A stretch of 37,875 bases of DNA from Desulfococcaceae bacterium (lineage in GTDB: Bacteria; Desulfobacterota; Desulfobacteria; Desulfobacterales; Desulfosalsimonadaceae), in contig JAQYVU010000040.1 of assembly GCA_030145385.1 (NCBI GenBank), forward strand, positions 1 through 37,875, given 5' to 3'. Shown piece after piece: positions 8,519 through 15,337 of this stretch (its first letter is position 1; the number at the start of each line of letters is the position of its first letter). Below the pieces are notes generated by a model. That model had not been told where the DNA came from, made no database searches, and was given only the letters and a program-made list of their open reading frames with translations. Position numbers and translations under genes: made by a program.

Positions 8519-9352
8519 ATGGCAAAAGCAAAAGCAAAGCAAGAAGTGCATCCGCTTGAGGAACTGATACGAACCGAGCGGCTTCCGCATATCTGGTGTC
8601 CCGGATGCGGGGTGGGAACGGTTTTTTCCGCCTGCCTTTCCGCGATACAGGAGACCGGCATTGATCATAAAAAGTTTTCCATGGTTTCCGGCATCGGGTG
8701 TTCCGGACGGGGCGCCGGTTATGTAAAGCTGGATTCCTTTCATACTACCCATGGCCGGGCGATTCCATTTGCCTCGGGTATTAAAATGGCCAATCCGTCA
8801 TTGAATGTCATTGTGTTTTCAGGTGATGGTGATTTGTTTGCCATTGGCGGGAACCACTTTATTCATGCCGCCCGCCGTAATATGGATATCACTGTAATCT
8901 GTATCAATAACTTTATCTACGGCATGACCGGCGGGCAGGTGGCAGCCACTACCCCTCATATGGATCGTTCGGCCACAACGCCCTACGGTAACCCGGATAC
9001 GCCGTTTAACCTGCCTCTGCTGGCATATGCCTCCGGCGCCACGTATGTGGCCCGGTGGACCATGATCCATTCGAATGATTTAACCGATTCGTTTGTTGAA
9101 GCCATTAATCATAAAGGGTTTTCGTTTATTGAAGTTCTTTCACCCTGTCCGATTAATTACGGACGGCGCAACAAGATAAAATCATTGAATATGCTCAAGA
9201 TGTTTGCCGACAATACCATCATCAAAAACAATGCAGACCCGGCTGAGCTGGATATTGATTTTAAAAAGGGTGTTGTGCTGGGCAAATTTGTCGATATCGA
9301 TAAGCCGACACCGGATGAGAATTATGAAAAGGTCTGTATGATGAGAGAGTAG
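8519..9352 (+). CDS. korB: 2-Oxoglutarate:ferredoxin oxidoreductase, beta (TPP) subunit
   Basis: A 277-residue thiamine-diphosphate-binding subunit. WCPGCGVGT near residue 27 is the entry motif with cysteines of the proximal iron-sulfur cluster, GIGCSGRG follows, and the TPP/Mg motif is GDGDLFAIGGNHF with the downstream NNFIYGMTGGQ. FIEVLSPCPINYGRRNK supplies another conserved cysteine. The protein catalyses the decarboxylation half-reaction with KorA. Spacing to korA is four bases, consistent with translational coupling; length is normal. Confidence 0.93.
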   Translation: MAKAKAKQEVHPLEELIRTERLPHIWCPGCGVGTVFSACLSAIQETGIDHKKFSMVSGIGCSGRGAGYVKLDSFHTTHGRAIPFASGIKMANPSLNVIVFSGDGDLFAIGGNHFIHAARRNMDITVICINNFIYGMTGGQVAATTPHMDRSATTPYGNPDTPFNLPLLAYASGATYVARWTMIHSNDLTDSFVEAINHKGFSFIEVLSPCPINYGRRNKIKSLNMLKMFADNTIIKNNADPAELDIDFKKGVVLGKFVDIDKPTPDENYEKVCMMRE

Positions 9353-9365
9353 CTTAGGTGGAAGG

Positions 9366-9385
9366 TATAAGGCAGAAGACTGAAG
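9366..9385 (+). repeat. GGCAGAAG-CTGAAG intergenic repeat, copy before korC
   Basis: TATAAGGCAGAAGACTGAAG. A nearly identical string occurs at 15218-15236. Its intergenic character supports starting korC at the ATG at 9424 rather than at the in-frame GTG at 9358. Confidence 0.5.
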
Positions 9386-9423
9386 GCAAAAAAAATAAAA
9401 ATATTCAGCATCCGGAAATAAAT

Positions 9424-10020
9424 ATGACAAATATTAATGAAAAAAATCGTCAGGAGATTATCGTCACCGGTTTCGGCGGGCAGGGAATTATTCTGGCCGG
9501 ACGGATTCTGGGACAGGCCGCGGCGTTGGGAGACAGTAAAGAAAGTACGCTGGTCCAGTCTTACGGGCCGGAATCCCGGGGAGGCGCCTGTGCCGCCCAG
9601 GTGATTATTTCTGAAGAAATCATCCAGTATCCTTATATTAAAACACCTGATTTGCTGGTCTGCATGTCCCAGTCCGCTTACGAAAAATATATTGACGAGT
9701 TAAAGCCCGACGGCCTCCTGCTGACAGATCAGGATCTGGTGAAGCCGTCAGGAGACCGCGATTATTTCTCCATTCCCGCTACAAGAATGGCAGAAGAGCT
9801 GGGACGAAAAATGATGGCCAATATTATCATGGTCGGTTTTACCACGGCAGTGGCCCAGGTGATTTCCTTAGACGCCGCCAGGGACGCGGTGACTGATTCG
9901 GTGCCCAAGGGAACGGAAAAAATGAACATACAGGCATTTACCAAAGGGTATGAATACGGTTTGTCCAAGCTCAAGGGGCGCGCGAAAAAAGCCTCCGGCC
10001 AGACGGGGGTAGTGCAATGA
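9424..10020 (+). CDS. korC: 2-Oxoglutarate:ferredoxin oxidoreductase, gamma subunit
   Basis: A 198-residue PFOR domain III protein (gamma subunit). ITGFGGQGII-type start (IVTGFGGQGIILAGRILGQAA), STLVQSYGPESRGG and the mid-protein CMSQSAYEKY are typical family signatures. The gamma domain helps bind coenzyme A and completes the KorDABC complex. ATG at 9424 is preferred: it sits right before the conserved domain, whereas the extended frame from 9358 would translate repeat sequence. Its stop overlaps the next start (ATGA at 10017), tying the oxidoreductase to the following flavoprotein. Confidence 0.9.
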   Translation: MTNINEKNRQEIIVTGFGGQGIILAGRILGQAAALGDSKESTLVQSYGPESRGGACAAQVIISEEIIQYPYIKTPDLLVCMSQSAYEKYIDELKPDGLLLTDQDLVKPSGDRDYFSIPATRMAEELGRKMMANIIMVGFTTAVAQVISLDAARDAVTDSVPKGTEKMNIQAFTKGYEYGLSKLKGRAKKASGQTGVVQ

Positions 10021-13000
10021 AGCGGGCGAAAGAAAGACTTCATAAGGTTGTTGTAATTGGTGCGACACCCGCAGGCATTGCAGCCACCAATAAACTGGGG
10101 GAACTGGGAATCCCGGTCACACTGGTTGATACGGAAACCGACATGGACCGGAAATTATCCGCAGATTTGTTGCGCTTAAAATCCGGGGTGGCGTTTAATC
10201 ATGCCCATCGGCCCGGTTTAATCCGAATTTTAAGAAACCCGTCAATTAAATGCATTCTGCCGGCGCATATTTCTTCGATCAAGCACAGTCACCAGGGATT
10301 TCGGGTGGGGATTACCCGCGACCAGACATTTGTGGATCCGGAAAAATGCATTCTTTGCGGACGCTGTGTTGATGTCTGTCCGGTCCAGGACTGCAGCGCG
10401 GATAATGCCATTTCCATTAACAGCCGCCAGAGTCTGCCGGGAAGGGCGGTGATTGATAAACGACGCGTACCCCTGTGCCGGGAAAACTGTCCGCTGGGGG
10501 TCAATGTCCAGGGATATGTTGCGCTGGTAAAAGAAGGTCGGTTTGAAGAAGCCTTGGCCCTGATTCGGGAAAAAAACGTACTGCCCGGAATCTGCGGGCG
10601 GATTTGTGCCCATCCCTGCGAGAGTGTCTGCCGCCGCAGTGACTATGATGGCGCCGTGGCAATACGAGACATTAAGCGGTTTCTGGCGGATTATGAATCT
10701 GATTTGAAGGTCGATCACACGCCCAGGCATCAGCGGTCTGAAAAGATTGCGGTCATCGGCTCCGGCCCGGCAGGGCTTGCGGCAGCATCAGAAATGGCGC
10801 GTCAGGGTTGCAGGGTAACAATTTATGAAAAAGAAAAGCAGGCCGGCGGTCTGCTGCGATACGGCATCGGACCCCATCGCCTGCCGCGAAATATTTTGGA
10901 CAAAGAACTGGCCTACGTCCAGGGTCTTGGTGTTGAAATCATTACAAATCATGCCATTGATTTTAATGGCGGTTTAACGGAGCTGACCGAAAAATTTGAT
11001 GCAGTGATTCTCACGGCCGGTTCGTGGGCGGATCGAAAGCTGGGGGTTGATGGTGAAGACCTGGAGGGTGTTTTCGGATGCATTGATTTTCTGGCTCAAT
11101 TATATCGCGGAGATATTACGTCTTTAAAAGAAAAAGTGGCAGTGATCGGTGACGGAAATGCCGCTTATGATCTGGCCCGCACTTTATCCCGTATTGGTGC
11201 TGATGTCAGTATTATTTCATGGTTTGACAAGAAAAAAATTCCGGCAGACCCGGAAGAAATTGTCGCTGCAGATGAAGAGGGAATCAATGTTGTTGACAAT
11301 ACCCGGGTGGTCGGATTTGAAGGCAGTAATGGACATTTTGAACGCTTAAAGTGTCGGCCGACACAAGCGGGGAAACCGGATGCCAACGGCATTGAGTGGC
11401 CGGTGGTTATTAAGGACAGTGAATCCTTTGCCCTTGAATTTGACCGGGTGTTTGTGGCAATCGGTCAGACCGGGGCCTTTGGGCCGAATGGAAAAGATCA
11501 GGCGCTTGCTGTCTCCGACAATGGTTTGATTGCTGTTGATGACCGGTTCCAGACAAATATGGACAAGGTTTATGCGGCCGGTGATGCAGCTTCCGGTGCG
11601 TCTTCGGTGGTTCATGCCATGGCGCAGGGACGAGCGGCAGCCATCCGTGTATTAGGCGATATATGTGATATTACATCCTTAGAAGAGCATACGGTCCGAT
11701 CAATTGACCGGGATTTTACGCCGGTTGCCTCTGATCTGGCGTTTGTATCCCGGGTCCGCATGCCGGAAATTGAAGCCGCCGAACGAAAACTTAATTTTGA
11801 TGAAGTAGCCCTTGGTCTGAGCGAGATTCAGGCTGTTGAAGAAGCACAGCGATGCCTGCAGTGCGGGGTTTGTTCGGACTGTATGGAATGCCTGGCTGTG
11901 TGTGATGCTATCGGCGCCATCAACCATGATGAGCCGGCAGAAGAAATTCTGGAACATGCCGGAGTGATTATTATTGCTGACCCGGAAATTGCACCGGCAG
12001 TCAGGGGTGATGATATTATCCGGGCCTATGGCCCTTCAACATCCCGTACCGATGTCAGTGCCATGATGACCCGCGGATTTGCCGCGGCAGCCCGGGCAAT
12101 GGTGCTGCTTTCCAACACATCCCAGCGTCAGAAGGGACGGGGCATGTCTTTTTCACCCCCGGAAGCAGACCTGGCGGACGAGATTAAAATCGGTGTATTT
12201 GCCTGCCGGTGCAATGATTCTCTTGGGTGGCATCCGGCGCTGGATCGTTTTTTAGAAGATTTATTATATGGCGATTTCATCCTGCACACGGAGTCAGTTG
12301 ATTCCGCCTGTACGCCCGAGGGAACAGCGGCTATTTTAAAAACTGTTCGGGAAAAAGGCATTACTCGCATCGTACTGGCGTCCTGTGTCTGCTGTCCGCT
12401 GAATTTTGTGTGCAGTTCCTGTACCGACCAGAGAAGCCGTTTAAAGCATGCGCTGTTTAACGCAACCGGTATCAGCCGATCCATGGTAATGACCTGTAAT
12501 ATCAGAAGTGAGGCGTTGGCCGATCTGGCCCATGATCCGGACATGGCAGTGGAAAAGTTTTCCGGACTGATTCGCCGGTCAATCCGGCGGGCCCGCACAT
12601 TAAAACCCTTTTCCTCGCCGGCAAGAAATTACAATTTCACGACCGCTGTGATCGGAGAAAGTGAAGCTGCCATTGAAAGTGCGATGACACTCGCAGATGC
12701 GGGCATTGACGTATATCTTTTCGGATCTAAGGATAAAGCGCTGGAAGGGTCTTATAAATATGCCAATCTTTTGTTTTTTAAAGGGTCTGTTGTAAAAAAT
12801 ATCAGTGGCTGTCTGGGCGCGTTTCAGATTACCGTGACGGTTGGTGAGAAGGAGCAGCAGATTCAGGTTGGTGCGGTGATTCTGGGTGAAAAAATTCGTG
12901 GAAAAATTCAATATCTGGAGCCGGATATCAATGCCGGCCGTCCAATTACCGCAGTCATGCAGAAGGCGGGAATCACGGGGGTTCCATTTTTCTATCCGGG

Positions 13001-13370
13001 CATGACTTCGGTGAGCGGTTTGTTTATGGCAGATCCTCCGGGAATTGCCGTGTCAAACCGTCAGAAAGGACAGGCCGTCGCAGCTTTGGCTGCTGCCATC
13101 ATGCCCCGTGGTCCGCGCCAGCATAAAGGCTTTACGGTGACGGTAAATGCAGATCAATGCCGGGGGTGCGGGCGTTGTATTGAAAAATGTCCGTATCGCG
13201 CCATCACCATGCAGAACAATGATATCGGCGGCTGGTATGCAGTGGTTGATGAAACGCTTTGCAAGGGGTGTGGTAACTGTATCCCTTCATGCCCGTCAAA
13301 TGCAGCTGACAGTCCGTTTCGAAATCGGATTTTTCTGGAAAAAACTTTAGAGGAAATTTTGGTAAATTAG
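10017..13370 (+). CDS. NfnB/GltD-like NAD(P)H flavoprotein fused to HdrA-like and ferredoxin domains
   Basis: A 1117-residue multidomain redox protein overlapping korC by four bases. Domains in order: a degenerate HdrA-type Rossmann segment (VVVIGATPAGIAA, residues ~10-100); a [4Fe-4S] motif CILCGRCVDVCPVQDC; a GltD/dihydropyrimidine-dehydrogenase-type cluster domain (CRENCPLGVN ... CGRICAHPCESVCRR); an FAD domain (AVIGSGPAGLAAASEM) with NAD(P)-binding insert (VAVIGDGNAAYDLA) and AAGDAASGASSVVHAMAQG; another cysteine group (CLQCGVCSDCMECLAVC); an HdrA N-terminal-like domain (FACRCNDS ... LASCVCCPLNFVCSSC); a second degenerate HdrA Rossmann segment; and a C-terminal 2x[4Fe-4S] ferredoxin (CRGCGRCIEKCP, CKGCGNCIPSCP). 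It combines the NAD(P)H-handling unit of NfnB/GltD with HdrA parts, so it probably passes electrons between NAD(P)H, ferredoxin/Kor and the two Hdr proteins downstream. The direction and partner are inference. Confidence 0.85.
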   Translation: MKRAKERLHKVVVIGATPAGIAATNKLGELGIPVTLVDTETDMDRKLSADLLRLKSGVAFNHAHRPGLIRILRNPSIKCILPAHISSIKHSHQGFRVGITRDQTFVDPEKCILCGRCVDVCPVQDCSADNAISINSRQSLPGRAVIDKRRVPLCRENCPLGVNVQGYVALVKEGRFEEALALIREKNVLPGICGRICAHPCESVCRRSDYDGAVAIRDIKRFLADYESDLKVDHTPRHQRSEKIAVIGSGPAGLAAASEMARQGCRVTIYEKEKQAGGLLRYGIGPHRLPRNILDKELAYVQGLGVEIITNHAIDFNGGLTELTEKFDAVILTAGSWADRKLGVDGEDLEGVFGCIDFLAQLYRGDITSLKEKVAVIGDGNAAYDLARTLSRIGADVSIISWFDKKKIPADPEEIVAADEEGINVVDNTRVVGFEGSNGHFERLKCRPTQAGKPDANGIEWPVVIKDSESFALEFDRVFVAIGQTGAFGPNGKDQALAVSDNGLIAVDDRFQTNMDKVYAAGDAASGASSVVHAMAQGRAAAIRVLGDICDITSLEEHTVRSIDRDFTPVASDLAFVSRVRMPEIEAAERKLNFDEVALGLSEIQAVEEAQRCLQCGVCSDCMECLAVCDAIGAINHDEPAEEILEHAGVIIIADPEIAPAVRGDDIIRAYGPSTSRTDVSAMMTRGFAAAARAMVLLSNTSQRQKGRGMSFSPPEADLADEIKIGVFACRCNDSLGWHPALDRFLEDLLYGDFILHTESVDSACTPEGTAAILKTVREKGITRIVLASCVCCPLNFVCSSCTDQRSRLKHALFNATGISRSMVMTCNIRSEALADLAHDPDMAVEKFSGLIRRSIRRARTLKPFSSPARNYNFTTAVIGESEAAIESAMTLADAGIDVYLFGSKDKALEGSYKYANLLFFKGSVVKNISGCLGAFQITVTVGEKEQQIQVGAVILGEKIRGKIQYLEPDINAGRPITAVMQKAGITGVPFFYPGMTSVSGLFMADPPGIAVSNRQKGQAVAALAAAIMPRGPRQHKGFTVTVNADQCRGCGRCIEKCPYRAITMQNNDIGGWYAVVDETLCKGCGNCIPSCPSNAADSPFRNRIFLEKTLEEILVN

Positions 13371-13407
13371 ACGGCTGCAGGCAGCTAAATATAATAACAA
13401 CTCGTTC

Positions 13408-13429
13408 GGGGAATGCATCTGCATTCTCC
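13408..13429 (+). repeat. Perfect-stem intergenic hairpin (REP-like)
   Basis: GGGGAATGC (13408-13416) pairs with GCATTCTCC (13421-13429) with loop ATCT and one G-T wobble. No T run follows. Located 38 bases after the NfnB-HdrA chimera. Confidence 0.55.
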
Positions 13430-13443
13430 TACTTAGAATTTGA

Positions 13444-13512
13444 GGTTTCAGTGTTCAGTGTTCAGGAATTGTTTTTCTCTTTCCTGACACCTGGCACCGG
13501 ATACCTGAAACC
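13444..13512 (+). repeat. Long imperfect inverted repeat before the HdrBC fusion
   Basis: GGTTTCAG (13444-13451) and CTGAAACC (13505-13512) form the outer stem; TCAGGAA (13462-13468) and TTCCTGA (13491-13497) the inner stem, with partly matching arms between them. It ends 12 bases before the next start codon, with the AAGGG ribosome site directly after the right arm, so it could influence translation or be a dispersed repeat. Confidence 0.55.
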
Positions 13513-13524
13513 AGCAAGGGTGTC

Positions 13525-15114
13525 ATGGAAAATTATAAAATAATACTGTTTTTATGTAACTGGGGAGCTCATACAGCGTATCAGGCGCTTCAGGATCAGG
13601 GCTATCGGATTCCTCCGGAAATCAGCATGGTCCGGATTCCCTGCACCGGAAGAATCTCTAAAGCCCTATTGTTCAAGGCATTTGAAATGGGGGCAGACGG
13701 AGTGGCCCTGGTGGGATGCAAGCCGGGAACCTGTCGTTATGGTGTCGGAACAAACAATGCAGCCAATTTTACAGAGGATACCCGGGAAATTCTGGCACTT
13801 CTCGGGTTGGATAAAGACCGCCTGCAGTTAGCAACGTTTTTGCCGGATGAAGTGGATGGATTGCGAAATTTTATTGAAATGTTTTGCGATGGAATCCGAT
13901 CCTTTGGAAAATCTTCAATTGTGCCGACGCATAAAGAACCGGCTAAAGAGGACCGTGGTGTGGGATCATTGGCTGAAATTCTATCGGTCCATAATGCCTA
14001 CGGATGCCAGGACTGCGGTAAGTGCACATCATCATGCTCACTGGCCCTGACCGGTAAGCAGTTCTCTCCGCGTGCCATCGCCGGTGCTTTGATTGCCGGC
14101 GACATGAATGCAAAAGAGATTAAGGAAGATATCTGGGCCTGCCTGACCTGCGGTTTTTGCTATGACCGGTGTCCGTCCGGTGTTAATTTCCCGGATTTTA
14201 TCTGTGATATCCGCGCCCTGATTAAAAACAAGGAAGACGGGGACGCCCATCAGGCGCACGGTGGCTTTTTCCAGTCACTGATGCGGTCTATGACATCGAA
14301 GGATTTGGTGACCGATCGATGGAGCCAGCTCCCGAAAGATGTGAAAGTCGATGATAAAAGCAAAATCCTTTTTTTCGGCGGGTGTGCGCCTTATTTTGAT
14401 AAATTTTTTCGGATTCACCTGGGCGTAAAAACAACGGATGTTCTAATCGACAGCCTGCGGCTGATGAATTTTTTTGATATCACACCCGCAGTCATGAACG
14501 CTGAACGGTGCTGCGGACATGATCTGCTCTGGTCCGGGGACCGGGAAAATTTTCTCAAGCTGGCCCGTCTGAATGTGGCAAAAATTTCCGAAATGGGAAT
14601 TGAAGAAGTCGTCACGGCATGCCCGGAGTGCTACCGGACCCTGGCATTGGATTACAAGCGATTTGGTATTGAGATCGATTTTAAAGTGACCCACATGTAT
14701 GAATTTTTGGAGCAGGAAATTGATAAGGGCGCGGTCGCCTTCAACCCGATGGAGAATCCTGTGACGTTTCAGGATTCCTGCCGGCTGAATAGTTTTGAGA
14801 ATTTAAAGGATCTGCCGCGGAAACTGATCAAACGAATATCGCCCGATCAATTCGAAGAAATGAAAGATTATAAGGATGTTTCCATGTGCTGCGGCAGCAG
14901 TGCCTGGACCGGGTGTGACGCCTACAGCAAGGCCATGCAGGTGAAACGGCTTCGGCAGGCCCGTGAGACCGGCAGCAATCGGATGATAACGTCATGCCCG
15001 AAGTGTCAGATTCATCTGCAGTGTGCCATGGAAGATCCGCTTTTAGGCGATGAATTGAAAATGGAAACTGTGGATCTGACCAGCGTGATCCGGCAGACCA
15101 TTCGCTGGGAATAA
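13525..15114 (+). CDS. MvhD-HdrC-HdrB fusion (heterodisulfide reductase-like)
   Basis: A 529-residue fusion. Residues 1-~125 are an MvhD/FlpD-type [2Fe-2S] domain with cysteines at 11, 40, 65 and 70; the usual second cysteine of CNWC is Gly14 here. Next is an HdrC-like part with two [4Fe-4S] motifs (CQDCGKCTSSC and CLTCGFCYDRC). The rest is HdrB/HdrD-like with two CCG domains: GGCAPYF ... ERCCGHD ... CPECYR, then DSCRLN ... MCCGSSAW ... CPKCQ. CCG domains hold the noncubane [4Fe-4S] clusters that cleave disulfides in methanogen HdrB. In sulfate reducers such HdrBC-like proteins are thought to reduce a thiol/disulfide partner or pass electrons to the sulfite-reduction pathway; the actual acceptor is unknown. 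It likely works with the HdrA encoded next. Confidence 0.88.
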   Translation: MENYKIILFLCNWGAHTAYQALQDQGYRIPPEISMVRIPCTGRISKALLFKAFEMGADGVALVGCKPGTCRYGVGTNNAANFTEDTREILALLGLDKDRLQLATFLPDEVDGLRNFIEMFCDGIRSFGKSSIVPTHKEPAKEDRGVGSLAEILSVHNAYGCQDCGKCTSSCSLALTGKQFSPRAIAGALIAGDMNAKEIKEDIWACLTCGFCYDRCPSGVNFPDFICDIRALIKNKEDGDAHQAHGGFFQSLMRSMTSKDLVTDRWSQLPKDVKVDDKSKILFFGGCAPYFDKFFRIHLGVKTTDVLIDSLRLMNFFDITPAVMNAERCCGHDLLWSGDRENFLKLARLNVAKISEMGIEEVVTACPECYRTLALDYKRFGIEIDFKVTHMYEFLEQEIDKGAVAFNPMENPVTFQDSCRLNSFENLKDLPRKLIKRISPDQFEEMKDYKDVSMCCGSSAWTGCDAYSKAMQVKRLRQARETGSNRMITSCPKCQIHLQCAMEDPLLGDELKMETVDLTSVIRQTIRWE

Positions 15115-15128
15115 GTATAGCATTCAAG

Positions 15129-15208
15129 ATAATGTTTTTGGGCGGCGTTATCGGTCGTCGCGGTATACCAATACAGCTTCCTCCCTCTGGCCTTGCCAAA
15201 AACATTAT
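15129..15208 (+). repeat. Inverted-repeat element between hdr genes
   Basis: ATAATGTTTTTGG (15129-15141) and CCAAAAACATTAT (15196-15208) are perfect 13-base inverted repeats around a 54-base G+C-richer centre. The compact layout resembles a small non-autonomous repeat; a transcript hairpin is also possible. Confidence 0.55.
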
Positions 15209-15217
15209 TTTAAACAC

Positions 15218-15236
15218 TATAGGCAGAAGGCTGAAG
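15218..15236 (+). repeat. GGCAGAAGGCTGAAG repeat, copy before hdrA
   Basis: TATAGGCAGAAGGCTGAAG, matching the string at 9366-9385 apart from one inserted A and one G/A change. Lies between the inverted-repeat element and the REP-like palindrome. Confidence 0.5.
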
Positions 15237-15260
15237 TGCGTTAAAAAGTAATGTCATCCG

Positions 15261-15285
15261 TAGGTCGGGATTCCATTCCCGACAA
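15261..15285 (+). repeat. REP-like palindrome
   Basis: TAGGTCGGGA followed by an inverted copy: GTCGGGA (15264-15270) pairs with TCCCGAC (15277-15283) around a 6-base loop. This GTCGGGA...TCCCGAC form is typical of REP sequences, and a REP-associated transposase gene lies 2.5 kb downstream; its stop codon is itself embedded in TAGGTCGGGA (18277-18286). Confidence 0.65.
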
Positions 15286-15337
15286 CGATCTGATTTTTCT
15301 TTAGCCCAAATATATTATTACAAAAAGGAAAGAGACA

